Source: Ignavibacteriota bacterium (GTDB lineage: Bacteria > Bacteroidota > Ignavibacteria > Ignavibacteriales > Melioribacteraceae). Taken from it: a DNA stretch of 64,000 nt. The position numbers and the translations under genes were made by a program. The first letter of the stretch is position 1. The number at the start of each line of letters is the position of its first letter. Location of the stretch: contig JADJGF010000001.1 in the NCBI GenBank assembly GCA_016708125.1, positions 3,432,001 to 3,496,000 on the forward strand, read 5' to 3'. Below, piece after piece: positions 27,075 through 35,784 of this stretch. The notes beneath the pieces are model-generated. The model worked only from the letters and a program-made list of their open reading frames with translations, did not search any database and was not told where the DNA came from.

Positions 27075-27482
27075 ATGTTAACAAAACGACTTAAACTTGA
27101 AAATATTGCAAAAAGTTGGATTGCACTTTGGAATTCTCCGATAAATTTAAAGTCATTTGAAGAATTGCATTCTGAAAATTTTATTGATTTGTCATCATCC
27201 GGAAGACCATCAGATAAAAATGGTTTTAGACAAGGTATTATAAAATTGTTGGAAGCATTTCCGGATTTGAAAACTGAAATTGATTCAATTTTAGTTGATG
27301 AATTAAAATCTCAAATTGCTGCTAGATGGCATTCCGTTGGTAAAAATAAGTTAAAATATCTTGGAATTGGTCCCACAAATAAAATCACCGAAATAACCGG
27401 AATTGAGATAATTGAGATTGAAAATGAAAAAATTATAAAAAGATGGGGCGAATGGGATATTACAAATCATATAAATCAATGA
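27075..27482 (+). CDS. SnoaL-like / NTF2-fold polyketide cyclase-type protein
   Basis: The 135-residue protein has the layout of SnoaL-like 'ester cyclase' family members: SWIALWNSPINLKSFEELHS, FRQGIIKLLEAFPDL and ITGIEIIEIENEKIIKRWGE. These are NTF2-fold proteins with varied small-molecule roles, most uncharacterised. No polyketide genes are nearby. The gene follows the aminopeptidase gene by 38 bases and could be the last gene of that operon, or independently expressed. No specific substrate can be suggested. Confidence 0.78.
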   Translation: MLTKRLKLENIAKSWIALWNSPINLKSFEELHSENFIDLSSSGRPSDKNGFRQGIIKLLEAFPDLKTEIDSILVDELKSQIAARWHSVGKNKLKYLGIGPTNKITEITGIEIIEIENEKIIKRWGEWDITNHINQ

Positions 27483-27625
27483 AATATTAGATAAAGCATA
27501 TTATTTTATTGGCCACAAAAAACAACAATTCGATTGTCCACAAAAATAATCACATTTCAAACACAAATCTTTGAAATTGGTGCTAAAAATTAGTAAATTT
27601 GCCGTCTTGAAAAAATGAGGTAATA

Positions 27626-29803
27626 GTGAAAATTCTTAATGAACTTAATCAACAACAAAGAGAAGCTGTAGAATTTAATAATGCTCCCAATATGATTGTT
27701 GCCGGAGCTGGTTCAGGAAAAACAAGGGTATTAACTTATAAAATTGCTTATATATTAGAAAATGGATATGATGCTTCATCAATTCTTGCGTTAACTTTTA
27801 CAAATAAAGCTGCAAAAGAAATGAAGGAAAGAATTGTTCACCTTATTGGTTCTAAAGCAAATGAAATGTGGATGGGAACTTTTCACTCTATATTTGCAAA
27901 AATATTAAGAACGGAAGCTTCAAAAATTGGGTACGAACCAAATTTTTCAATTTATGATAGAGAAGATTCTGTTTCTCTTGTAAGTAATTGTCTTCAATCA
28001 TTAAATATTTCTTTGGATAGTTTAAACGCATCTTCTGTTCAGCATAGAATTAGTTTTTTAAAAAACCAAATGGTTACTGCTGAAGAATACAGTAAACATG
28101 TTGCATCAAATTTAATTGAGAAAAAAATTGGTGAAGTTTATCTTGAATATAATAAAAGGTTAAAGCTAAATAATTCAATGGATTTTGATGATTTGCTTAT
28201 TAAACCGATAGAATTATTTAATGTAAATCAGAGAATTTTAGCAAAATATAGAAGTCAATTTAAATATATTCTTGTTGATGAATATCAAGATACGAACAAA
28301 GCCCAGTATGAGCTTTTAAAACTTTTGGCAACTCCGAAAATTAAAATCTGTGTTGTTGGCGATGATGCACAAAGTATTTACGGATGGCGCGGTGCAGATA
28401 TAAATAATATGCTAAATTTTGAAAAGGATTTCGTAAAAGCAAAAACTTTTAGATTAGAACAAAATTATAGATCAACGGGAAAAATATTAAAAGCGGCAGA
28501 TTCAATAATAAAAAACAATTTGAATCAGATTAAAAAAACACTTTGGACTAAAAATAATGAAGGCGAAGATTTAACAATAATCCGCAGCACAGATGAAAAA
28601 GATGAGGCTTTTTTAATTGCCAAACAAATTAAAAAGGAAGTAACTTCTCGTAAAATATCTCTAAATGATATTGCAATTCTTTACCGAATAAATTCGCAAT
28701 CAAGAGCTTTAGAAGAAGCGCTTAAAAGAGAAAAAGTTCCGTATAAAATAATTGGCGGCGTTGAATTTTACAGAAGAAAAGAAGTTAAAGATTTAGTCGG
28801 ATATTTAAGAATTCTTGCAAATCAAGAAGATGAAGAAAGTTTATTGCGAATTATGAATTTTCCGCAGAGAGGAATTGGAAATACTTCAATAAGCAAAATG
28901 ATTGACTTTGCGCGAAAATTAAATATTTCACTTTTTACAACAATGTCCCGAGTTTTTGAAGTAATTGAAGTTAAAGAAAGAATACAGAAAAATGTTAAAC
29001 AATTTAAATTACTTTTAGATAAATACATTAAACTAAAAACTCAACTTTCTCTTCTGGAACTTACTTCAGCTTTGGTTGATGAATTGGGAATTTTAAAAGT
29101 TTACAAGGAAGAAAATACTCAAGAATCCTTGCAAAGATATGATAATATTCAAGAATTGCTAAGCGGAATTGCTGAATTTACTAAATCAAAGCCGGATGCA
29201 ACAATTGATGATTTTCTCGCGGAAGTTTCATTAATTACAGGACTTGATCAATATGCTGATGAACATAATTCAATTACACTTATGACAATACACAGTTCTA
29301 AAGGACTTGAATTTCCGGTTGTTTTCATAACCGGCTGCGAAGAAGATATTTTTCCTTTAAATCCCAAATTTGATTCTGACTCAAGAATTGAAGAAGAACG
29401 AAGACTTTTTTATGTAGCGTTAACAAGAGCTAAAACAAAAATTTTTATTTCATATGCAAGATCAAGATATAGATTTGGAGAAGTAGCTTATCAGAGTAAA
29501 TCAAGATTTTTAGATGAACTTGATCCTGAAACTTTAGATGAAGAAAATAAAGCTGCAGCAAGAAAAGGCGGAAGAAGAAGAAAAGCATTCTACGACGAAA
29601 TGTATCAGGAAGATTTTGATGATTACAATCAGGAAAGAAGATCTTTTAGAGTTGGCAGCAGAATTACACATGAATTATTTGGAAATGGAAAAGTTTTAAA
29701 AATTTCCGGTGCCGGTGATATGACGAAGGTAACAATTGCTTTTGAAGAAAAGGGAACCAAAACACTTTTGTTAAAATTTGCAAATATTCATTTAGCTTCA
29801 TAA
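27626..29803 (+). CDS. UvrD/PcrA-type DNA helicase
   Basis: This ATP-dependent 3'-5' superfamily 1 helicase acts in repair and replication restart. All motifs are visible: Q motif LNQQQREAV, Walker A AGAGSGKT (26-33), motif Ia TFTNKAAKEM, motif II LVDEYQDTN, motif III GDDAQSIYGWRGA, motif IV LEQNYRS, motif V TIHSSKGLEFPVVF and motif VI RRLFYVALTRAK. The C-terminus (RITHELFGNGKVLKI...) resembles the PcrA/UvrD tail that contacts RNA polymerase. At 725 residues it has normal length. Translation starts at GTG 27626, after TGAGGTAATA. I see no copy of the LexA-type palindrome upstream. Confidence 0.94.
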   Translation: MKILNELNQQQREAVEFNNAPNMIVAGAGSGKTRVLTYKIAYILENGYDASSILALTFTNKAAKEMKERIVHLIGSKANEMWMGTFHSIFAKILRTEASKIGYEPNFSIYDREDSVSLVSNCLQSLNISLDSLNASSVQHRISFLKNQMVTAEEYSKHVASNLIEKKIGEVYLEYNKRLKLNNSMDFDDLLIKPIELFNVNQRILAKYRSQFKYILVDEYQDTNKAQYELLKLLATPKIKICVVGDDAQSIYGWRGADINNMLNFEKDFVKAKTFRLEQNYRSTGKILKAADSIIKNNLNQIKKTLWTKNNEGEDLTIIRSTDEKDEAFLIAKQIKKEVTSRKISLNDIAILYRINSQSRALEEALKREKVPYKIIGGVEFYRRKEVKDLVGYLRILANQEDEESLLRIMNFPQRGIGNTSISKMIDFARKLNISLFTTMSRVFEVIEVKERIQKNVKQFKLLLDKYIKLKTQLSLLELTSALVDELGILKVYKEENTQESLQRYDNIQELLSGIAEFTKSKPDATIDDFLAEVSLITGLDQYADEHNSITLMTIHSSKGLEFPVVFITGCEEDIFPLNPKFDSDSRIEEERRLFYVALTRAKTKIFISYARSRYRFGEVAYQSKSRFLDELDPETLDEENKAAARKGGRRRKAFYDEMYQEDFDDYNQERRSFRVGSRITHELFGNGKVLKISGAGDMTKVTIAFEEKGTKTLLLKFANIHLAS

Positions 29804-29825
29804 ATTTTTCATTTACTTGAAAAGA

Positions 29826-29852
29826 AAAGCCCAACATAAAGTTGGGCTTTTG
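29826..29852. terminator. Terminator between the helicase gene and the phosphofructokinase gene
   Basis: A perfect stem AAAAGCCCAAC / GTTGGGCTTTT with a 5-base loop can terminate both convergent transcripts. Confidence 0.9.
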
Positions 29853-29879
29853 TGTTTTAAATTGGATTTAATAAAACTT

Positions 29880-31085
29880 CTAATCACTTGCCATAATAAA
29901 TAATGGTTTTGATTCGAAACTCTTATAATGAGGTCTTAATCTATCAACATTGTAATATTTATCAACATCAACAACTTTTTTGAAACTTGTTACAATTTCA
30001 ATGGGAGCATTATCATATCTTCCATTTTTAAGTGTAACTAAACGACCCGATGTTCCTTCAAGAACTAAATCTAAAGCTAAATTTCCGTAAGCCATTGGAA
30101 CTATTGAATCGATTGCATCAGGATCACCGCTTCTTACCATATATCCTAATCGCTGGTTAATTACATTAACTCTATGACCTTTATTAAATTTTGGTGAAAG
30201 ATCTTTCATTTTTTTAGAAACCAAGTCACCAATTCCGCCTAATTTTTTATGACCAAACATATCGGTTTCGTTATCTTCAAAAGTCATTTCTGTACTTTCT
30301 CCAATCATTGCACCTTCCGAAACTAAACAAACAGAATATTTACTTGGATTTTTCATTCGGTCTTCAACCATTAATTCAGTTAACCGATCAATGCTAAATT
30401 TATGTTCAGGAATTACACATCTGTTAGCTGCACCAGCCATAGTTGGTAACAAAGCAGAAAATCCTGCATATCTTCCAAAAACTTCAATAATTAAAAATCT
30501 TTCGTGTGATCCGGCACTCGTTCTAAGCGCGTGTGTTATTTCAATTGTACGAGTTACACAGGTACTAAAACCAATACAATAATCTGTTCCTGGAACATCG
30601 TTATCCATTGTTTTCGGAATAGCAATAACTTTCATTCCCTGATCATGTAAATGTTTTCCATAACTTAATGTATCATCTCCGCCAATTGGAATTAAATAAT
30701 CTAATCCCATAAAATCAATATTCTGCAATACTTCAGCGGTTAAATCATTAATTTCATTTGTGTACTTATCTTTAAGATGTTCTGGAACATTTGGGTTTGG
30801 AACATGACTTGCTCTTGTACGAGAAGAGTGTAAAAATGTACCTCCAGTTCTACCTGCACGATTTACAATATTTTCTGATAATTCAATGAAGTTTTCACTG
30901 TTATCATATTGTTTGTCACGTACAATGTCAATCATTCCGCCCCAACCGCGACGAATTCCGATTACACGATATCCTTCTCTTAAGGCTCGAATTGTTACGG
31001 CACGAATTGCGGGATTTAAACCCGGAACATCACCGCCACCGGTTAGAATTCCTATTGTACCTCTTATTTTGTTAATATTACTCAT
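29880..31085 (-). CDS. 6-phosphofructokinase, residues of the PPi-dependent type
   Basis: This glycolytic enzyme phosphorylates fructose 6-phosphate. The N-terminus (GILTGGGDVPGLNPAIRA) is family-typical. Two positions separate ATP from pyrophosphate users: the GGDG(S) glycine and the PGTIDND glycine in ATP enzymes. Here these read GGDDT (135-139) and PKTMDND (157-163), the combination found in PPi-dependent enzymes. The call of PPi dependence is therefore an inference from two residues. The length of 401 is longer than bacterial ATP-PFK (about 320), also fitting the PPi group. The ATG at 31085 has GGAGAAATA upstream. It is a single-gene unit. Confidence 0.88.
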   Translation of the reverse strand: MSNINKIRGTIGILTGGGDVPGLNPAIRAVTIRALREGYRVIGIRRGWGGMIDIVRDKQYDNSENFIELSENIVNRAGRTGGTFLHSSRTRASHVPNPNVPEHLKDKYTNEINDLTAEVLQNIDFMGLDYLIPIGGDDTLSYGKHLHDQGMKVIAIPKTMDNDVPGTDYCIGFSTCVTRTIEITHALRTSAGSHERFLIIEVFGRYAGFSALLPTMAGAANRCVIPEHKFSIDRLTELMVEDRMKNPSKYSVCLVSEGAMIGESTEMTFEDNETDMFGHKKLGGIGDLVSKKMKDLSPKFNKGHRVNVINQRLGYMVRSGDPDAIDSIVPMAYGNLALDLVLEGTSGRLVTLKNGRYDNAPIEIVTSFKKVVDVDKYYNVDRLRPHYKSFESKPLFIMASD

Positions 31086-31408
31086 TATTTCTCCACATGG
31101 TAATTTTAGTTAATTTATTTCTTCAGCTAATGAAATTTCTAAGAAGATTTATTTGCGTTTGTAAATATAAATTATTTATCCATTTTATGCGAAAAAGAAA
31201 ATAATCCTTGAACATCTTTTTAATAAATTTTGAATAAATATTCATTTTAGATTTGTGAAATATATAAAAAAAAGAGATTGGTTTTATAAAAATGGTGTTA
31301 AATTTGTGAGTTAAATTCTGGTTATTTAATCAAGTTAGAGAATTTAGAATCGAAAAATAAAAAAGTCCGGTTTTGCCGGACTCCAAATATTAAATTTGAT
31401 AAATATTC
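31086..31408. other. AT-rich intergenic stretch with promoter space for pfk and terminator of groES
   Basis: I find no open frame or RNA gene here. The right end holds a groES terminator (31364-31382). The rest is AT-rich and would include the minus-strand promoter of the phosphofructokinase gene, which I cannot pinpoint. Confidence 0.6.
31364..31382 (-). terminator. groES terminator
   Basis: On the minus strand AGTCCGG-CAAAA-CCGGACT is followed by TTTTTTATTTTT: a classic rho-independent terminator 27 bases after the groES stop. Confidence 0.88.
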
Positions 31409-31681
31409 TTAGTTTTCAATAATGGCTAAAATATCGCTTCTTTGAATAATTTTATAATCTTTTCCATCAAAAGAAATTTCTTCGCCGCCATATTTTCCAA
31501 ATAATACTTTATCGCCAACTTTTAGAACTTTTTGTAATTCTTCGTCAGTTCCAACTGCTTCAACATTTCCCATAGTTGGTTTTTCTTTTGCTGTATCCGG
31601 AATTATAAGACCTGATGCAGTTTTTGTTTCAGCTTCTACAAATGATACAAGAACTCTGTCGTCCATTGGTTTAACTTTCAT
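31409..31681 (-). CDS. groS: Co-chaperonin GroES
   Basis: GroES caps the GroEL folding chamber. The 90-residue protein has the usual layout: start MKVKPMDDRVLVSFVEAE, mobile loop KTASGLIIPDTAKEKP, roof region and the end DYKIIQRSDILAIIEN. The mobile loop, which contacts GroEL, is intact. No groEL gene is adjacent; upstream is a glutaredoxin gene 14 bases away, in the same direction. A CIRCE element was looked for upstream and not seen. A good ribosome binding site (TAGGAGAAACC) precedes the ATG. Confidence 0.93.
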   Translation of the reverse strand: MKVKPMDDRVLVSFVEAETKTASGLIIPDTAKEKPTMGNVEAVGTDEELQKVLKVGDKVLFGKYGGEEISFDGKDYKIIQRSDILAIIEN

Positions 31682-31695
31682 GGTTTCTCCTATAT

Positions 31696-31947
31696 TTATT
31701 TTATGTTTAACAAATTATTAATTTTTGGTTTATCAAACCCAACAATTGGTTTATTGTTTATCAAAATAACCGGAACACCAGTTGTTCCAGCGCGTCTTTG
31801 CATATCCAACGCAGCTTTTTGATCTTTTGAAACATCAATTTCTGTAAATCTTATGTTTTTTTCTCTAAAATATCTTTTTGCGGAAACACAAAAACTACAA
31901 GTTGGCGTTGTGAACATAATAACTTTTGGTTGTGCAGTTGTACTCAT
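31696..31947 (-). CDS. Glutaredoxin-like protein (CxxC)
   Basis: The 83-residue glutaredoxin/NrdH-type protein has the redox motif TPTCSFCVSAKRYF (CSFC), the cis-Pro region TTGVPVILINNKPIVGFD and a short C-terminal helix. It would reduce disulfides of specific client proteins, using either glutathione, another thiol or thioredoxin reductase; the actual electron donor cannot be told. It is followed closely by groES and both are probably on one transcript. Start ATG at 31947 with ACGGAGAAAA upstream. Confidence 0.9.
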   Translation of the reverse strand: MSTTAQPKVIMFTTPTCSFCVSAKRYFREKNIRFTEIDVSKDQKAALDMQRRAGTTGVPVILINNKPIVGFDKPKINNLLNIK

Positions 31948-32096
31948 TTTTTCTCCGTCAATTATAGAAAATCAATATAATTTGATGAAGAATTCCGTAA
32001 AAAGTTTCAGAAATATAAATTTGTAAGTCAAAATTTACACAAAAAAATATAAAAAAATAGTTAATTTTATTTGATTCAATAACACTTTAGTTATTT

Positions 32097-33284
32097 ATGA
32101 AAAATAAAATTTCAATATCAGTAATAATAATCTTCACACTTTTTAATTTTATTAATTGCAAAGAAAATAATATGGAAAAATTAGAAACGATTTTGGATAC
32201 AATTAAAAATACATATGCTCCTGATAAAAGAACGGCAATTTTTAATATTCAATCGGAATTTAAAGATGGAAAAATTTTTATTACCGGTGAAACAGATAAA
32301 GATGAAGCTAAGAATGAACTAATTTATCAACTAAAAATTAATGAACTTGATGCAGAAATTGATTTAAATGTTTTACCGGATGAAAATCTCGGTGATAAAA
32401 AATTTGGAATAATTAATTTATCTGTTGCAAATCTTAGAACAAATCCAAATCATTCAGCGGAATTAGCTACCCAAAGTTTGTTGGGAACTATTGTAAATGT
32501 TCTAAAAAAAGAAAATGATTGGCATTTAATTCAGACTCCGGATAAATATATTTCTTGGATTGATGAAGATGGAATATTTTTAGTAAATGAAACCGAAGTT
32601 GATATTTGGAAAAAAAGTGAAAAATTTATTGTTAATAAAAATTATTCCGTAGTTTATCAAAATCCTTCTTCAGAAAGTGAAATGATTTCTGATTTAGTTT
32701 TGGGTAATATTCTAAAATCTGTTGAAGTGAAAAAAGATTTTGTAAAAGTTGAATTTCCGGATTTGCGTCAAGGTTTTATAAATACTGAAGATATTCAAAA
32801 TTTTGAAATTTGGAAAAAAGATACAATTTCAACAAGTGAAAAAATAATTTCTTCAACAAAAACTTTTATTGGAATTCCATATTTGTGGGGTGGAACTTCA
32901 TCAAAAGGTTTGGATTGCAGTGGATTTACAAAGACAATTTATTTTATGAACGGAATAATTTTACCAAGAGATGCTTCTCAGCAAGTAAATGTTGGAAAAT
33001 TGATAAGCTTAGAAAACAATTTTGAAAATTTACTTCCGGGAGATTTATTATTTTTTGGAAGAAAAGAAACGCAAACAGAAAAAGAAAAAATTACTCACGT
33101 TGCATTATATATTGGGGAAGGAAAATATATTCACGCTTCCGGAAGAGTTAGATATAATAGTCTTTTTAAAGATTCGGAAGATTTTAATGAATATCGGTTT
33201 AATACTTTTATCAGAGCAAAAAGAATTCTTGGGAATTTTGATTCCAACGAAAATTTGGTAAAGAATAATTTATTTTATAAATAA
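32097..33284 (+). CDS. NlpC/P60 endopeptidase lipoprotein with SH3-type domains
   Basis: This cell-wall peptidase has a signal peptide ending in lipobox FNFINC (lipid Cys about residue 21). A linker follows, then two SH3b-like regions (about 105-155 and 175-230, the first with IINLSVANLRTNPNHSAE). The NlpC/P60 domain comes last (about 250-380), with catalytic Cys274 in GLDCSGF, His334 in ITHVALYIG and a polar third residue near His346. Such enzymes cut between D-Glu and meso-DAP in murein peptides. The next gene encodes an L-Ala-D/L-Glu epimerase, so the pair fits muropeptide recycling. Confidence 0.9.
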   Translation: MKNKISISVIIIFTLFNFINCKENNMEKLETILDTIKNTYAPDKRTAIFNIQSEFKDGKIFITGETDKDEAKNELIYQLKINELDAEIDLNVLPDENLGDKKFGIINLSVANLRTNPNHSAELATQSLLGTIVNVLKKENDWHLIQTPDKYISWIDEDGIFLVNETEVDIWKKSEKFIVNKNYSVVYQNPSSESEMISDLVLGNILKSVEVKKDFVKVEFPDLRQGFINTEDIQNFEIWKKDTISTSEKIISSTKTFIGIPYLWGGTSSKGLDCSGFTKTIYFMNGIILPRDASQQVNVGKLISLENNFENLLPGDLLFFGRKETQTEKEKITHVALYIGEGKYIHASGRVRYNSLFKDSEDFNEYRFNTFIRAKRILGNFDSNENLVKNNLFYK

Positions 33285-33319
33285 AATTTTGATTAATATA
33301 ATTTGCTTTTAAAATTTAT

Positions 33320-33422
33320 AATTTGTCATTCTGAGGAGTCCGTTTTTATTGACGACGAAAGAATCTCATAATTTAATAAAGAGATTTCTCATCTAAAAAA
33401 ACAGATTCAAAATGACAAATTT
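33320..33422. repeat. Dispersed inverted-repeat element ('GTCATTCTGA' type)
   Basis: The ends AATTTGTCATTCTGA and TTCAAAATGACAAATT are near-perfect inverted repeats. Inside is a second inverted pair (GAATCTC / GAGATTTC). The CATTCTGAGGAGTCC...GACGAAAGAATCTC pattern is widespread in intergenic regions of this bacterial group. The RNA would fold into a long hairpin. Confidence 0.75.
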
Positions 33423-33454
33423 AAGTTTTACGTAATCTAATTTATACATTAAAA

Positions 33455-34468
33455 ATGAAACTTACATTTAAACCTTATACTTTAGAACTTAAGCACACTT
33501 TTACTATTTCTACAAATTCAAGAACTACAACTCCGGTTGTGCTTACACAAATTGAATATGAAGGAATTATTGGATTTGGCGAAGCATCGATGCCGCCGTA
33601 TTTGGGTGAATCGCATGAAACAGTTTTAAAATTTTTATCAAAAGTAAATTTGGAACAATTTAAAGATCCATTTTTAGCTGATGATATTTTAACATATGTT
33701 GATAATTTAGAAGAAAAAAATACTGCCGCAAAAGCTTCTGTGGATATTGCGCTGCATGATTTAATTGGAAAATTATTAAATAAACCTTTTTATAAAATTT
33801 GGGGATTTAATAAATCAACAACTCCTTTTACAACTTTTACAATTGGAATTGATACCGATGAAATTATTAAGCAAAAAGTTAAAGAAGCAAATGAATATAA
33901 ACTTCTAAAAGTAAAATTGGGAACATCAAACGATAAAAGAATAATTAATGCAATTCGTTCTGAAACAAATAAAATTTTAGCTGTAGATATAAACCAAGGT
34001 TGGACCGATAAAGAATTTGCATTGGATATGATTTATTGGATGAATGAAAATAACGTTAAAATGATTGAACAGCCGATGCCAAAAGAAAAAATTGATGATA
34101 TTGCTTGGTTAACAGAAAAAAGTCCGCTGCCAATTTTTGCAGATGAAGGAGTTCAAAGATTAAAAGATGTTGCCTCGGCAAAAGGTGTTTATTCCGGAAT
34201 AAACATAAAATTAATGAAATGTACCGGAATGAGAGAAGCACATAAAATGTTGAATTTGGCAAAATCATTAAATTTACAAGTTATGATCGGATGTATGACA
34301 GAAACTTCTTGCGCAATTTCTGCTGCCGCACAATTATCCCCGCACGTTGATTGGGCAGATTTGGATGGAAATCTTCTTATTAAAAATGATCCTTATGAAG
34401 GAATTAAAATTATTGATGGCAAAATTTCTTTGAATGAAAATCCCGGAATTGGTTTAAAATTATCTTAG
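33455..34468 (+). CDS. L-Ala-D/L-Glu (dipeptide) epimerase, enolase superfamily
   Basis: The enzyme inverts the glutamate of L-Ala-D-Glu released from murein so that it can be degraded. Residues expected of the muconate-lactonizing subgroup are present: Lys152 and Lys154 (LKVKLG), metal ligands Asp178 (VDINQGW), Glu205 (IEQP) and Asp230 (ADEG), and Lys252 (IKLMKCTG). The C-terminal DLDGNLLI motif is typical for this dipeptide epimerase group. The length of 337 is slightly shorter than average. It stands next to the NlpC/P60 peptidase, supporting the assignment. Other dipeptide specificities within the family cannot be excluded. Confidence 0.87.
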   Translation: MKLTFKPYTLELKHTFTISTNSRTTTPVVLTQIEYEGIIGFGEASMPPYLGESHETVLKFLSKVNLEQFKDPFLADDILTYVDNLEEKNTAAKASVDIALHDLIGKLLNKPFYKIWGFNKSTTPFTTFTIGIDTDEIIKQKVKEANEYKLLKVKLGTSNDKRIINAIRSETNKILAVDINQGWTDKEFALDMIYWMNENNVKMIEQPMPKEKIDDIAWLTEKSPLPIFADEGVQRLKDVASAKGVYSGINIKLMKCTGMREAHKMLNLAKSLNLQVMIGCMTETSCAISAAAQLSPHVDWADLDGNLLIKNDPYEGIKIIDGKISLNENPGIGLKLS

Positions 34469-34700
34469 TTAAATTAATTTAGAAATAAATTATTTTAGAG
34501 TTTTTTCAACAAAACCTTTCCAAATAAACAAAGAAACTAATTTTAATTAATATAAATTTGCCGTTATTATTGTAATTAGCTCAAAATGAAATTTTTAATT
34601 AAAATTTTGTGATTAGTAACACAAAAAATCTGCATTTATTATCATTTCTTAGTGTTCATAAATTTATTATTATGTTAAAGTTATTTGTTGACAAATTCTT

Positions 34701-35780
34701 ATGCAGAAATTTTCTAAAATATTAACCGGTTTTTCATTCTTAGACCAAAAATGGGGCGGAATTTATCCCGGCGGAAATTATTTAATTATTGGATCTAAAA
34801 ATGCCGGCAAAACTTTGCTTGCTTTAAAAATGATTGAGAATTTCGTTTCAACAAATTTAACCACTGTATTAATAAGTAATCAAAGAATAAAAAATTTAGA
34901 AATTCAAGCTTCATCGCTTTATTTTAATATTGAAGAACCAATTAAAACCGGAAAATTATTATTCCACAAAAATGAAGAAATTTTTAAATCGTTGGAATCA
35001 TTTAAAAGTTTTTTAAATGAAAAAAATCCGTCAGTAATTTTTGTTGATCAATTATTGCAAAATTCATTTTTCAGTTCTGCTGAAAAATATCTTCAAGTTA
35101 TAGAATTGTTGGAAGAAAAAAACATCACAATTTTTTCAATAAATTCTTTACCTCAAGATGAAAATTCAAAAAATCTTATAAAAGAAATTATTCAATATTC
35201 TACCGGAATAATCCAACTTCAAAGAAGTTCGGAAAAAAGAATTTATTCGGGACAAATTACAATTAAACCCAATATTGGTCATATTGAAGGCGAGTTTGAA
35301 ACAAATTATAAAGTTGTACCGATTAAAGGATTTGTAACTCTTGCTGATAACGAAAATGATTTGTTGAAATTACTTTCCAAAGTAAATTCTGAGTATGACA
35401 TTTTATCTCAAAATCAAAAATTTGATTACACAATTATTTATGATTTTGAAGAATTCAAACTTTTAACGGAAAGTAGAAAATCTTACGCACAAAAAACAAA
35501 TTCGCAAGTAAATATTATTATTTATAAAATTAAGAACGAGATTGTTGGCGCAATTGAGTTATGCAGAATTATTCAAAAAGCATTAAATACCGGCGATAAA
35601 ATAAGTTATAAAAATAGTACGGTTTTTATTTTACCGCAGAATAATGAAGCTGAAGTTGTTGAAAAGTTATTAAAAAATCTTGATAAAAATATTGCGGATT
35701 CGTTTAAACATATTCCTGGCATAGAATTTTTAATTACAAAGCGAAAGGAATTTTTAACTCAAACGTTTAATTTAGATTAA
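34701..35780 (+). CDS. KaiC/RecA-like single-domain ATPase
   Basis: The N-terminal domain (about residues 1-215) resembles KaiC and RadA: the start ILTGFSFLDQKWGGIYPGGN is followed by an intact Walker A (GSKNAGKT, 31-38) and a Walker B-like NPSVIFVDQ near 115. A second, unrecognised region (about 225-359) follows in place of a second KaiC domain. KaiC-like ATPases act as circadian-clock hexamers or as signalling switches beside histidine kinases. The next gene, 4 bases on, is a PAS/kinase/receiver hybrid, which supports a signalling role. No kaiB or kaiA is nearby. Confidence 0.78.
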   Translation: MQKFSKILTGFSFLDQKWGGIYPGGNYLIIGSKNAGKTLLALKMIENFVSTNLTTVLISNQRIKNLEIQASSLYFNIEEPIKTGKLLFHKNEEIFKSLESFKSFLNEKNPSVIFVDQLLQNSFFSSAEKYLQVIELLEEKNITIFSINSLPQDENSKNLIKEIIQYSTGIIQLQRSSEKRIYSGQITIKPNIGHIEGEFETNYKVVPIKGFVTLADNENDLLKLLSKVNSEYDILSQNQKFDYTIIYDFEEFKLLTESRKSYAQKTNSQVNIIIYKIKNEIVGAIELCRIIQKALNTGDKISYKNSTVFILPQNNEAEVVEKLLKNLDKNIADSFKHIPGIEFLITKRKEFLTQTFNLD

Positions 35781-35784
35781 AAAT

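Noticed and set aside
27490..27625. LexA operator upstream of the UvrD/PcrA helicase
   Set aside because: No CCATAC-N4-GTATGG-like palindrome or other known LexA box is visible.
33320..33422. Possible CRISPR-like or small RNA locus
   Set aside because: Only one inverted unit is present, without spaced direct repeats; it fits a dispersed hairpin repeat better. No CRISPR array was seen anywhere.
34701..35780. Circadian-clock KaiC
   Set aside because: Only one ATPase domain is present and neither kaiA nor kaiB is nearby.
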